A stretch of DNA of 64,000 nucleotides from Utricularia gibba (taxonomy: Eukaryota; Streptophyta; Magnoliopsida; Lamiales; Lentibulariaceae), in NCBI GenBank assembly GCA_002189035.1, contig NEEC01000020.1, positions 62,001-126,000 of the forward strand. The letters run 5' to 3'. The notes under the pieces are model-generated. The model was not told where the DNA came from and searched no databases. It saw only the letters and a list, made by a program, of their open reading frames with translations. Of the stretch, positions 46,409-59,203 are shown one piece after another. Each line of letters starts with the position of its first letter. The first letter of the stretch is position 1. A program made the translations under genes and the position numbers.

Positions 46409-47587
46409 ATGAATTCCCGGTCTTTGGCAGTTTCGGTTTCTTGTCTAATGTCTCAATCTCTTCTTCTGCTACTCCTCTTTCCTCCGGCGGCGAATTCTCC
46501 CGGAATTCATCGGTTCCAAAAGTGTATTCTCCCTTTGATGCATCTCGTCTCCGCGTCCGACATCGTTGCCGCGGCCGCTTTCCTATCAGTCTCCTCCAGA
46601 AAACGCAAACGGATCAATTATCCGGAGGATGAAGCCGATCGCGGATCAGGAATCCCTCATACCCCCGATTCATTCACGAAATTTTTTGGAATGAAATCGT
46701 CGACATTCGAATGGCTTTGTGGCCTTCTCGATCCACTTCTCGACTGTCGTGACCCGGTCGAAGCGCCGCTCAATTTGCCGGCGGAGACCCGGTTAGGAAT
46801 CGGACTCTTTGGGCTCGCAACCGGTGCTGATTTCCCCGAGATCTCATCGCGATTTGGGGTTTCAGAGGACGATTCCAGATTCTGCGTCAAACAGCTCTGC
46901 CGCGTTCTCTGCACGAATTACCGGTTCTGGGTGGGTCTTCCAAGCCAATCGGAGCTGGAGTCAGTCGCCGCCCGGTTCCAATCGCTAACGGGTTTGCCCA
47001 ACTGCTGCGGAATCATCGGCTGTGCGAGGTTTCAATCGGAAGAATTGAGCGTCGCAGCGCAAATCGTGGTGGACTCGTCATCGAGAATTCTGAGCATCGT
47101 TGCAGGATTCCATGGACACAAAAGCCATAACCTGATCCTAAGATCTTCCTCGCTCTACAACGATATCACACAAGGCTCAAAACTGAAGTCTCCCTCGCTT
47201 CCCCTCTACTTCCTCGGAATCGGGGACTACCCTCTACTCCCATGGCTGATGTTGCCGTTTCCTGACCCGAAACCAGAATCCGAGGAAGAGAACTTCAACC
47301 GTCGTCTTCACCGAACCCGGATTCCCTGGTTGAAAGCTGATAGAAGTCTGCGGAAATGGGGGATTTTGAATGGTGAAAATGGTATTCCCGAAAGAAAGGC
47401 ATTCGTGGCCTGTATCGGTGCCTGCTCCATTCTCCACAACATGCTGCTGATGAGGGAGGATTACTCATCGTTCTCTGAAGAGGATGACGATGATCACATT
47501 GAACTGTATAAACCTGCTTCGGAAGATCACGCTGCTGTCCTCATTCGCAGAGCGCTGTGTTCCAAGGTCTCAACCTCCACTCCATGA
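46409..47587 (+). CDS. Harbinger transposase-derived protein (ALP1/HARBI1-like), catalytic acids lost
   Basis: Intronless 392-aa frame. The N terminus is hydrophobic and Ser-rich with a KRKR basic patch (residues 64-68). It is followed by a helix-turn-helix-like region (TRLGIGLFGLATGADFPEIS, SRFGVSEDD) and a DDE_4-type nuclease fold (NCCGIIGCARF, VVDSSSRILSIVAGFHGH, YFLGIGDYPLLPWLMLPF, FNRRLHRTRI). Compared with active PIF/Harbinger transposases, the first Asp of G-x-I-D-G is Gly204, the Asp of the H-D motif is Asn241, and the Asp of G-D-x-G-Y-P is Ile271. It should therefore lack transposition activity. Arabidopsis ALP1 and related proteins are domesticated in this way and act with chromatin complexes such as PRC2, so a nuclear regulatory role is likely but inferred. 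No terminal inverted repeats were seen. The first in-frame ATG is 46409. Confidence 0.85.
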   Translation: MNSRSLAVSVSCLMSQSLLLLLLFPPAANSPGIHRFQKCILPLMHLVSASDIVAAAAFLSVSSRKRKRINYPEDEADRGSGIPHTPDSFTKFFGMKSSTFEWLCGLLDPLLDCRDPVEAPLNLPAETRLGIGLFGLATGADFPEISSRFGVSEDDSRFCVKQLCRVLCTNYRFWVGLPSQSELESVAARFQSLTGLPNCCGIIGCARFQSEELSVAAQIVVDSSSRILSIVAGFHGHKSHNLILRSSSLYNDITQGSKLKSPSLPLYFLGIGDYPLLPWLMLPFPDPKPESEEENFNRRLHRTRIPWLKADRSLRKWGILNGENGIPERKAFVACIGACSILHNMLLMREDYSSFSEEDDDDHIELYKPASEDHAAVLIRRALCSKVSTSTP

Positions 47588-48840
47588 ACACCGACGGTTA
47601 CCCAATACACCTCCCTTTACTACCTTCATTCAAAATTATGAGTTCCAGTCAATTTTAAGCACAGAACAATGCAATGACAAAGGTACAAATTCAAATAAAA
47701 TGAAATTATATCACCAACCACCACACAAATCCATTGTTTAAATCAATTATAAAGCTTCCCAACTACCGCCCAAGTCCTCCAAAGAAAAGTTGGCGGCAAA
47801 GTCACAATCTTTCAAAAACCCACTTCTCACGATACCAACGCACCTCAAAACGGGATATTTAGAAATCTGATCATCTCCAATATAATTTTTTTAAGGCAGT
47901 GGGTGAGACCCTCAAAACTCATTAAAAAAGTCGCACGAAAATCATCAACGAGGAACAAAATCACTTGGTGAGTCCCCCACCGATCTCTACCTTATCACAA
48001 CTATAACAAAATTAATATTCATTAAGACCGCGTCACTCTATTGATTTTTGAGTTTTGTGTTTTAGGCACAAGAAAAATGGATAATTACTTTTGACCACAC
48101 ATTGTACTCCAAAAAATTGAAAATTGAGATTGACCCCTGCAATTCTACTAAATTACAGAGCGGGAGCCTACCCTACCAGGGTCTATTTCTTTTAGGTATG
48201 AGTTGTTGGGCGATTGAATGACAACGCATTTCCCTGATGTCACTATTATAAGAAATCGGTGTTTGATATACTAATATTGAGCCTCAGGCAAATATCCTTC
48301 TTTTTTTGGTAAAAAGTCAAATATAGAAATTTAAAAATCTTTGGTATCTATGTATTTATAAATTCATAGCGACGCAAGCCTTGGTGGTGTGAATGGGCAA
48401 GGCATCGACTGGGGGACGCTTCTCTTGGGGGTTGCCTACACGGCGTAGGTTTCATGGGGACCTCTGAATTGCCAAACCAGCCAATCATCGTTCGAGTGTT
48501 AGGAGAGTCCACCGTTGTGGGCTGTGGTCACCAGCACTAGATAGGAATAGTAAGGTTTCTCCGCTCGTGGGCCCCACACATTTTTCGATATTTACTTCCC
48601 CTTTAATAACACGTGTTATCCTATATTTATAAAATATTTTCATAACTCTTAATACAAAAAAGTTGGAATTAGAGTGTCATTTAAATCATGGTAAAAAGGT
48701 TGATTTTATGGTGGAAGTCTTTAGAAATGGGGAGTGGGGACCACGCGCAACAAAGGTTGAAGCCAGGCAGACCAATAACTCACCAACTTCCCTTGACACA
48801 TGGGTCATTTTCTTTGGGTGGAAACCCAACTCCAGATGCA
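47588..48840. other. Intergenic, AT-rich, no supported gene
   Basis: 3' flank of the transposase-derived gene and distal CCoAOMT promoter. No repeats of note and no recognisable coding frame. Confidence 0.5.
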
Positions 48841-48845
48841 TCTCC

Positions 48846-48852
48846 ACCAACC
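48846..48852 (+). promoter_or_regulatory. AC-II element (ACCAACC) of the CCoAOMT promoter
   Basis: A perfect ACCAACC lies about 195 bases above the TATA box. Related ACCAAC motifs are nearby at 48782 (CACCAACTT) and 48981 (CACCAACTCC). AC elements bind lignin MYBs (MYB46/58/63 types) and are usual in phenylpropanoid gene promoters, so their presence fits the gene downstream. Confidence 0.65.
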
Positions 48853-49041
48853 ACATCAGCCAAGGTGGAATAGTGCATGTACACCGCGACCCACCGTAAC
48901 ATTGCTAAAGTACCACGCGATTGGCCCCATTCAACAACCACCAGCAGCCACATAGACAGAACCCGTCCAATGACGGGCTTCACCAACTCCCTTGCGCCGG
49001 TTCACCAATAGTCGCCGCATTGAACCGGGTTCACAGGCCTC

Positions 49042-49048
49042 TATAAAT
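49042..49048 (+). promoter_or_regulatory. TATA box of CCoAOMT
   Basis: TATAAAT, 83 bases before the ATG at 49125, predicting a leader of about 50 nt. Confidence 0.7.
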
Positions 49049-49124
49049 CTGTGTGGATATTTCCACTCAAGAACCAGCAAGCTTCTTGTGATACGGATTT
49101 GGAGTTGGTGAAGAGTTGTGAGAA

Positions 49125-50710
<1,586 letters not shown>

Positions 50711-51010
50711 TATCGGGAGATGGGAATTTGATTGACTTGGGCGTTATTCCTGTTACTGGTGGTCGTGAGAAATCTTATCAAAACGATTTGACCGTTGTTC
50801 GTCGTGAAAAATATCCTGTTATTCAGTCATTCAAAATTTGGTTTTCAGTTATGCCTTTAAAATTAGAAAAATGAAAATAAATTTAAGATAACTAAAATTT
50901 TTTAAAAAAGAAAACGGCGAGGCAAAGATGAAATCGAATAAAAAAGAAAATTAATGGGCTGTCTCCGCCATGGAGGGAGGGAAAGAAAGAGGGGCGAAAA
51001 CACGGCAATC

Positions 51011-51315
51011 ATGGCGGTTGCGACGATTGCTTGCGTTCAATGCTTTGGTAGAAAGAAGACAGCAGTGGCGGTCACTCGCTGCAAGGCCAACGGTGTTGAA
51101 CGACCTAGTCCAGCCGGAGATATACAAGGCGTTCGAGCCAATCCTCCTCTCTCGTCCCCTTCTACCAGAAGTAGGGCGACGAGCAGTCGAAGGAGATTAA
51201 GGACATTCTTGTTCAATATGACAGGACTCTTCTGGTCGCCGATCCCCGTCGCTGCGAGCCGAAGAATTTCGGTGGACGAGGTGCCCGCGCTAGGTTCCAG
51301 AAATCCTACCGCTGA
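51011..51315 (+). pseudogene. Decayed copy of 40S ribosomal protein S16 (uS9)
   Basis: Three collinear blocks of RPS16 are readable but lie in three different frames. The start is MAVATIACVQCFGRKKTAVA, the middle is LVQPEIYKAFEPILL (shifted), and the end is the full C terminus [20 protein letters not shown] to [14 protein letters not shown] with a TGA at 51313-51315 (shifted again). The central part of the protein, roughly 65 residues, is deleted between the second and third blocks. No introns are present. Normal RPS16 is about 146 aa, so this copy cannot make a working ribosomal protein. It may be a retrocopy or a degenerate duplicate. No poly-A tail is obvious downstream. Confidence 0.88.
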
Positions 51316-51969
51316 TTTCCGGGTATTATGTACCTCTCTTCCTCGAATTCCTCTCCGATTCTAGAACCCGTTTTTGACATCAAGCAGTTGTTCCATTTCC
51401 CTAATACGGCATTAAAAACATTTGCTGGAGAGATTTTCCCTATTGCTCGACTTTGACTAGTTACCATCCTCAAATTTCGTTTTCGGTACGCCACCATCGC
51501 CATTGATGTTCTTCCTGAGTCTGCGCTTACCCTGGTGGTTTCCATGGTCCAGTTAAGCCTCTAAAGAATCGCAACTGATTTGCTGGACTTCCCACTAGAC
51601 CCTGGTGGTTTCCATGGTCCATCCCCAATTTATGCAACGGGCCCAAAAGTGTAATACTGATTTGGCATCCCATGGGCCTGGCTCGTGTAATATGAAGATC
51701 ACTGGGCCCAATTCTTGGTGGTCATCATGCCGTGTGGGCCCATTTTTAGCCGACTTAGGGAGCTTTATTTGACGATAATGCCCCTGGAAGATGGGATGAA
51801 TTGGTAATTTCCGGACAACTTGTGGCTCCTCTCTTCGTCCCTCGTGCTGGTGAATTTGGGGGTCTACGCAGCCTGCTTCCCAAAATCAGCCTTGTGATTG
51901 GCGAGTTTGGGTAACCTAACGTAGCTCGAGACAAGGGAATCCGCTGTCTGGGGCTTCACCGCCGGTGCC
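51316..51969. promoter_or_regulatory. SUD1 promoter region with site II cluster
   Basis: Four GGGCCCA/TGGGCC motifs lie between 51639 and 51742, about 230-330 bases before the SUD1 start. A 23-base exact direct repeat (51529-51551 and 51599-51621) lies just upstream of them. Confidence 0.6.
51529..51621. repeat. Exact 23-bp direct repeat, copies 70 bp apart
   Basis: The unit begins ACCCTGGTGGTTTCCATGG and ends TCCA, at 51529-51551 and again at 51599-51621, with 47 unrelated bases between them. Confidence 0.9.
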
Positions 51970-54900
51970 ATGGAAAGTGGACCGTTGGCGATGCAGGCAG
52001 GGCATGGGGTGAAGGAATCGTCTACGGCAGTGGCTTCGGAATCAGGTACCTTGTCGACGGGTTCTTCATCATTGGGAAATTCGACGGAGATAAGACAGTT
52101 GGCGGTTCCGGCGGCTCATGGAACGAAGGAATCGACACCGCTGTTGTCGTCTTTATCCGGGACGTCGTCCACTGGTTCTTCTTCATTGGTAGATAATGGA
52201 GTGGGTGATGAGGTAAAGAGCGGCAGCAGGCTTGACCTGTTTGATGAGGATGAGGAGGCGGATGTTTGCCGGATCTGCAGAAGCACCGGGGACGCGGATA
52301 ATCCTTTGCGGTATCCCTGCGCATGCAGTGGCAGCATAAAGTATGTTCACCAGGATTGCCTTCTTCAATGGCTTAATCACAGCAACGCTTGGCAGTGCGA
52401 GGTTCGATCTTGCTACCATGTTTTGAAGATTGAAACTTGTGATGACTGAATTCGCTTCTTTCGTTTTATCGTTTTCTCTTCTTTTCGGATTGTATCCCTG
52501 GGGTGGGCTCGAACGTTTACATATTTGGGTACAGTGATCATAACTTGTTTGCATATAAATTCTGTTCATTTAACAGCTATTTGCCTTGCTATGGTTACTA
52601 ACTTTATTTGTGAGTCATGCTATTTTAGCTACTGGAGGTTATAACGATTTGTGATCTGTTACTAACTTTATTTCTTGCTGGGAAATAACAGGTCTGTAAG
52701 CATCCGTTTTCGTTTTCTCCCGTTTATGCTGAAAATGCTCCTGTACGGCTCCCTTTTCAAGAGTTTATTTCTGGGATAGCCATGAAAGCCTGGCATGTAC
52801 TGCAATTTTTTCTGAGACTAAGTTTTGTGCTTTCTGTTTGGCTTCTCATTATTCCATTCATCACATTTTGGATTTGGAGGCTGGCGTTTGTACGAAGCTT
52901 TCGAGAGGCTCAAAGGCTGTTTCTGAGTCACATGTCAACAACCGTTGTCCTCACAGATTGTCTGCATGGCTTTCTGCTCTCTGCTAGCATTGTTTTTATT
53001 TTCCTTGCGGCAACTTCTCTGCGGGACTACTTTCGACACCTCAGGGAGATTGGAGGGCAAGATGCTGATAGAGAAGATGAAGGAGATAGAAATGGAGTTG
53101 GAGGTGCAAGGAGACAGCCGGCTCAAGCCAATAGGAACATGGGTGCTGATGGGAATGCTGAAGATGCTGGTGATGTACAAGGAATTGCTGGCGCTGGTCA
53201 AATGATCAGAAGAAATGCAGAAAATGTTGCAGCACGTCTTGAGGCGCGTGTTGAGCAGATCTTTGATGGTTTGGATGATGCTGATGGTGCAGAGGATGTG
53301 CCTTTTGATGAATTGGTTGGTATGCAGGGACCTGTGTTTCATTTGGTTGAAAATGCATTCACGGTGTGTACCTTCGATCCTTGCTCCATTTCTTTCTCGT
53401 GTTTCAAATTTCTGCTCGTGTTGTTTCTTATGCGATTGCCCTGCAAATGGGCGGTTTCCCAGCGGCTAGAATTCCGAGGTCTTCAGTATATTCATTTATT
53501 TTTATTTCGCGGTGTTCATGTCTCCTTGTAGGCGTTTCCCAGGGATATTTGAAGCTTCTTGAGTCAGCTTATTCATTTTATATCTATTTGTAGGTTCTTG
53601 CTAGCAACACGATATTCCTTGGAGCTGTGATTTATGTGCCATTCTACTTGGGACGTGCTATACTACATTATCTCCCACTCTTTTTTTCCTCTGCTGGAAG
53701 CCCAGTTTTGTCCACAGTAATGCCGCTAGCGGAATCAGCAGCTTCTATGGCAAATAGTACCATGAAGAATGCGATATCCAGTGTTTTGAATTCGACATCT
53801 GACAGCCATGATAGCAGTTACATTGGCCAAGTTGCTGAATTATTTGAAGCAAATGCAACTGTATCAGTAGACGCATTGGGTAAGATAAATTCAACTACAG
53901 CAGCAGAAATCTTGAAAATGCAGGCATCTGGGGTATCTCGTCTCTCTGACGTGACTACTCTTGCTGTTGGATACTTTTGCATTTTCTCTCTGGTTATCGT
54001 ATACCTTGGCATCATTACCTTACTTCGGTATTCGAGAGGTGAGCCTTTGACAATTGGAAGGTTTTATGGTATTGCCTCCATTGTAGAAAATGTACCATCC
54101 CTCTTCCGACAGTTTGTGGCAGCAATGAGGCATTTAATGACTATGATCAAAGTTGCTTTTCTTCTGGTCATCGAACTTGGGGTTTTCCCTCTGATGTGTG
54201 GTTGGTGGCTTGATGTTTGTACAATAAAGATGTTCGGAAAAACTCTCTCCCATAGAGTTGAGTTCCTTTCAGTTTCACCATTGGCGAGCTCCTTGGTTCA
54301 CTGGGTTGTAGGAATCTTTTACATGTTACAAATAAGCATCTTCGTCAGCCTTCTGCGAGGGGTATTAATTACTTCGGTTGATTGCTGCTAAAAGATTTTG
54401 AGTTACTGGTGCCTTTCTAAATTCTCATATGTTTTGCAGGTTTTACGTGAGGGAGTTCTCTACTTCCTACGGGATCCTGCTGATCCTAACTACAACCCAT
54501 TCCGTGATCTTATTGATGATCCTGTGCACAAACATGCACGCAGGGTGCTGCTGTCGGTTGCTGTGTATGGGAGTCTTATCGTTATGCTGGTATTTTTGCC
54601 AGTCAAACTTGCAATGCAGATGGCTCCTTCCATCTTTCCTCTGGACATCTCGTATGGCTACAATTTCACGTTTATATTCAAACTTTTATGCATATTACTT
54701 TTTTACCCAAATGATTTTTCAGGCGTGTTACTTATCCGAACTTTCATTTTTTTGCAGCGTCTCCGACCCGTTTACCGAAATTCCCGCTGACATGCTTCTC
54801 TTTCAAATATGCATCCCCTTTGCAATTCAACATTTCAAATTGCGTCGTACTCTCAAGTCTCTCCTTGGCTACTGGTTTTCTGCTGTTGGTTGGTTGCTTG

Positions 54901-56474
54901 GATTATCTGATTTTCTGCTCCAAAAGGCAGATGATAATGGAACAAATGAAAATTCCAATGGAGACCAAGCCAGGGGCGATGCAATGCATCTTCAGGGAGT
55001 AGTCCAGGAACAAGTTTTGGCTCTTGAAGGAGTAAACAGGCCCAGAAATGCTGTACTTGTTGATGGAGGGAGACATGATGGACAGAGAGTTATCATGGAG
55101 GAGTCCTCGGAAGGTCTAAATAATCCCATCAGTGATATCGCAACACTTGAGGTGTCTGTCAATGGTCAACAAACCGACTCAGAGTTAGTGCCAATGACAC
55201 AACTAATATGTTCTTTTCCCATATTAAGGCCTCAATTTTTCTTTGTTGCCCTTTCCAGGAAATTGTTGTTTGTGATGCGCATTGTGATGCTACTAGTAAT
55301 GGCCTGGGTAACACTCCTTGTGGTCAACTCTGCGATGATAGTCGTGCCGATATCACTTGGGAGATTACTCTTCAATTCTCTCCCACTTCTTCCAATATCC
55401 CATGGCATCAAGTGTAATGGTATTACATGTCTAATCTCTCTGGCTTAGAGCTGTTGTACACCAAGGTAATGAATGCTTTTTATCTCATGATGCAGACTTG
55501 TACGCTTTTGTGATTGGAGGCTATGTCATCTGGAGTGCAATGGCTGGATCCAGATACTGTTTTGACTTCATCCAGACAAGGAGAACTAGGGTGCTTCTCA
55601 TGCAGATGTGGAAATGGTGTGGAATCATTCTGAAGAGCTCTGCGCTTCTTTCGATTTGGGTAACGGAATATGACTTAATTAGATGACACAAAGCCAAGCA
55701 TGCGTACGCAGTATTTGATCCCCATTCTGTTTCAGATAATCATCATCCCGGTGCTGATTGGACTCCTGTTCGAACTTCTTGTCATCGTCCCCATGCGGGT
55801 ACCCGTAGATGAGAGTCCAGTTTTCCTTCTGTACCAGGACTGGGCGCTTGGGCTGATATTTTTGAAGATTTGGACAAGACTGGTGAGCTAATAATACCTC
55901 GTACTCTGTCTGAATGTCTGTCTATCCCGCCCGCATCCCCATCATTGTTTTCCCTCCGCAGGTGATGCTCGATCAGATGATCCCACTGGTAGACGAGAGA
56001 TGGCGAGTGAAATTTGAACGTGTCCGGGAAGATGGCTTCTCGAGGCTGCAAGGTCTCTGGGTTCTCCGCGAAATCGTCTCTCCGATCATCATGAAGCTCC
56101 TGACGGCGCTGTGTGTCCCCTACGTGCTCTCAAGAGGCCTCTTTCCGATCCTCGGGTACTCCCTCATTGTCAACTCAACCGTCTATCGGTACGCCTGGCT
56201 GGGATGCCTCGTCTGCAGCGTGCTCTACTTCTGCGCCAAGCGCTTCCACATCTGGTTCACCAACCTCCACAACTCCATCCGCGACGACCGGTATTTGATC
56301 GGCCGTCGGCTCCACAACTTCGGGGAGAGTCTGGATAGGGGCTCCAGCTCCGGTGGTGGCCACGATGAGCATAGAGCCACCACGGACGATGTGGATGTGC
56401 TGCCCGTTCATCAGTTGCAGGATGGCCCTGCTGCTGCTGCGGAAGTTGGTTTGAGACAGCGGCATGTGGCTTGA
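51970..56474 (+). CDS. SUD1: Doa10/TEB4-type ER membrane E3 ubiquitin ligase SUD1 (CER9)
   Basis: Nine exons: 51970-52401, 52692-53363, 53594-54361, 54440-54651, 54758-55183, 55259-55419, 55496-55659, 55736-55882 and 55962-56474, giving 1,164 aa. An N-terminal RING-CH finger (C4HC3, residues ~100-147: CRICRSTGDADNPL, CACSGSIKYVHQDCLLQWL, AWQCEVCKH) is split by intron 1. Many membrane helices follow, including the TEB4/Doa10-type region. A long charged loop near GGQDADREDEGDRNGVGG lies between helices, as in Arabidopsis SUD1 (about 1,108 aa). The plant protein acts at the ER in ubiquitin-dependent degradation, tunes HMG-CoA reductase activity and affects cuticle wax and drought response. Joins around 55183/55259 rest on frame and remembered homology. 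Confidence 0.95.
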
Positions 56475-57473
56475 ACCAACTGCTTCCCTGTTTGACATCA
56501 AATGTGAATGGTGCGGCACAATCTCTCAAGTGAAGATGACTGGTTCAGTGTGTAACTTACTTAACCCAACAGTTTCTAGCTGCTCTTGCTGTCCATATTT
56601 TCATTTCAAGGTCTGATGGATCCCTCTTCTTGAGCTATAAAAAAACCAACCACAGTCTTCTTCTCCTTTTAAGAATGAATCAAGATTTTAAATTGGAAAA
56701 AAAAATGATTGAAATTTGAGGGAATTTCGATCTTTTTTCTTAACTACAAATTCAATTTCGATGCAAATTGTTCCGTTAAATTTCATCAGAAGTTGAAGCA
56801 ATGTATGTAATGAATGTGACATCTGTTTGAGAGCTGATATTTCATAATCATCTTAGATTCTTTATATATATGTATTTTTCGAAGTGATGTTTTAAGAAAA
56901 TAAAAATTGAGATTAATTTTAGTGTTTATACTCTTTCGTTGGTTGTTATTTTCTTAAAATAAAAAATTGATATCATGAGATGCAGTAGGTCTTAAATATG
57001 GATAGTTGCGGATCATCCGCCAACGCCGATGCTGGATCTGGATCAGGAATTCCCGGGAGTTGGTGTTTGGGGGTCCGCAGCCGCCGTCCCACTTACTACT
57101 TATTACCCTCATTTATTTAATTGATTGTTGATAATCCCGATTGGATGCCTGGCCCTCGCTCCACACACTCCCCCACCCTATTCCCAACTCCCACAAAAAT
57201 TAAAAAACAAATAACAAATTATTCGTTTTTAGATAAACACATGTTGTGCAGTTGTAATTGAAAATTGTATTTGATACATAGATGAAAAAAAAATAAAGTA
57301 AAATTTTTGATTGAAAAAATTATATTTGAAATTTGAATAACGTCTATTCATTTTTTGGTTAATATGTCCCAAAATATTAGAATAGATGTTTTTATGGTTA
57401 GGTGATCATTTACATCCATTTGACAGTATTTTATAAATACTTGGAAATTAGAAGTTTGTGCTTGCAATTCTGT
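56475..57473. other. Intergenic between SUD1 and UGT
   Basis: SUD1 3' flank and UGT upstream region; AT-rich from 56640. No other gene. Core promoter at 57432-57438. Confidence 0.5.
57432..57438 (+). promoter_or_regulatory. TATA box of the UGT gene
   Basis: TATAAAT within TTTTATAAATAC, only about 42 bases before the ATG at 57474, so the leader would be very short. This argues that an in-frame upstream start at 57402 is not used. Confidence 0.55.
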
Positions 57474-58930
57474 ATGGCGGCGATCAGCCCCGACGACCGG
57501 GGGAACACTCATGTTTTCATGGTTTCGTTCCCCGGCCAGGGCCACGTCAACCCTCTCCTCCGTCTCGGGAAGCGTCTCGCTGGCTTCGGCCTGACTGTCA
57601 CCGTCTGCACGCCGGAGTTCGCCGGGAACAGCATCAAACAGGTCAACAACATCCACGATGGCGACCAGGTCGAGATGGGTCGGGGAAAGATCCGGTTCCA
57701 GTTTTTCGACGACGGCTGGGATGTCACCGATCCCAACAGGAACCAACTCGACGCTTATTTGGCGCAGTTGGAGCTCGTCGGCCGGATGAAACTGCCGCAG
57801 ATGATCCGAGAACAGGAGGAAATGGGTCGACCCGTTTCCTGTCTGATCAACAACCCGTTTATTCCTTGGGTCTCCGATGTTGCGGAGGAGCTCGGAATCC
57901 CCAGCGCGATGCTCTGGGTTCAGTCCTGCGCCAGCTACGCTGTTTATTACCATTACTATAACAAGCTTCTTCACTTTCCGACGGCCGATGATCCCCAAAT
58001 CGACGTTGAGGTTCCTTGTCTCCCGGCGTTGAAATACGACGAGATTCCAAGCTTCTTGCACCCGAGCAGTCCTTATCCCTTTCTCGCGACGGCGGTTCTG
58101 GGCCAGTTCAAGAACATCAAGAAACCATTCTGCATTTTAATGGACACTTTTCAACAACTTGAGCTCGAAATCGTCGATTACATGTCCAAAATCTGTCGCC
58201 CGGTGAAAACAATCGGCCCCCTTTTCAAGGACCTCAGCAGCAAGGACGTCGGAATCAACCAGAAAAAGTGCGAAATCCGCGTGGATTTCTTCGCTCCCGA
58301 TGACTGCTTAGCCTGGTTAGATTCACAGCCTCTTCGTTCCGTCGTTTACATCTCCTTCGGAAGCATAGTACAGTTGAAACAAGCGCAAATCGATGAATTG
58401 GCTCACGGGCTTCTGATTTCCGGGCTGCCGTTTCTCTGGGTATTGAGACCTCCGGCGAATTTATCCATGGTGCCGCCGAGCGTCTTGCCGGAGGGGTTTC
58501 TGGAGAAAGCCGGCGATAAGGGGAAAATCGTACAGTGGAGCCCGCAAACTGAGGTCTTGGCTCATCCTTCGACCGCTTGTTTCGTGTCTCACTGTGGATG
58601 GAACTCGACGATGGAAGCGCTGGCGTGCGGCGTCCCGGTGGTGGCGCTGCCTCAGTGGGGGGATCAGGTGACGGATGCCAAGTTTTTAGTGGATGTGTTC
58701 AAAGTTGGGATCAGAATGTCGAGGGAGAGGGGGATGGAAGGGTGATTATTAGACGGGAGGAGGTCGCCGAGTGTCTCACGGCAGCGGCGGTGGGTGCGCC
58801 GGCGATGGAAATGCGGGAGAACGCTCTGAAGTGGAAGGAAGCCGCGGAGGCGGCGGTGGCGGAAGGCGGATCTTCGTACAGAAACGTGGAGGAGTTCGTC
58901 GAGGAGATTCTCCGGCTTCGCGTTCCGTGA
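57474..58930 (+). pseudogene. UGT84-like UDP-glycosyltransferase with a one-base frame break
   Basis: Intronless family-1 glycosyltransferase similar to UGT84A enzymes, which make glucose esters of hydroxycinnamic or gallic acids. The catalytic His24 is in FPGQGHVNPLLRLGKRL. The 44-residue PSPG box is complete, from WSPQTEVLAHPSTACFVSHC to PQWGDQ; its final Gln favours UDP-glucose. The frame stops at 58745, after RMSRERGMEG. From about 58734 the next frame carries the normal C terminus: DGRVIIRREEVAECL, then ENALKWKEAAEAAVAEGGSS and VEEFVEEILRLR, ending at 58930. One missing base in the G5 run at 58729-58733 accounts for everything, and the span would then encode 485 aa, a typical length. Either a recent null allele or a sequencing or assembly error. 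Confidence 0.85.
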
Positions 58931-59203
58931 TAGTCAACTTGGTTGACCGAGTTGAATAATGTGTCCTATCTCTTGGATGTTTACTTGGGCCTGGAATGTT
59001 TGTTCTCGTAATGGGCCTCGGTCAATTGCGCAACGTCATGCATTGCGTCACGATTTCAAAGGTACAACCCCGCGAAGCGTACTCTAAGAATTTCTCACAG
59101 AGGAATTCCCCATTAACCTGTTTACATTCATTACATTACAACTGGAATGAATGAATGAAAGAATTCACCGAATCCCTAAATCGACGCCACAGAGTTACGG
59201 GAA

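Noticed and set aside
46409-47587. Active Harbinger transposon
   Set aside because: Catalytic acids are replaced, no terminal inverted repeats or target-site duplication were seen, and no partner MYB-like ORF lies nearby.
49013-49026. TGAACCGGGTTCA near-palindrome in the CCoAOMT promoter as a hormone-type operator
   Set aside because: Six-base arms around one base are short enough to occur by chance in GC-rich promoter DNA, and no plant factor is known to me for it.
52183-52569. Minus-strand frames opposite SUD1 exon 1
   Set aside because: They overlap the RING-CH coding exon and show no known motif.
57348-58061. 237-aa frame antisense to the UGT gene
   Set aside because: It is a mirror of the well-supported UGT coding sequence, caused by GC-rich codon bias, with no independent domain.
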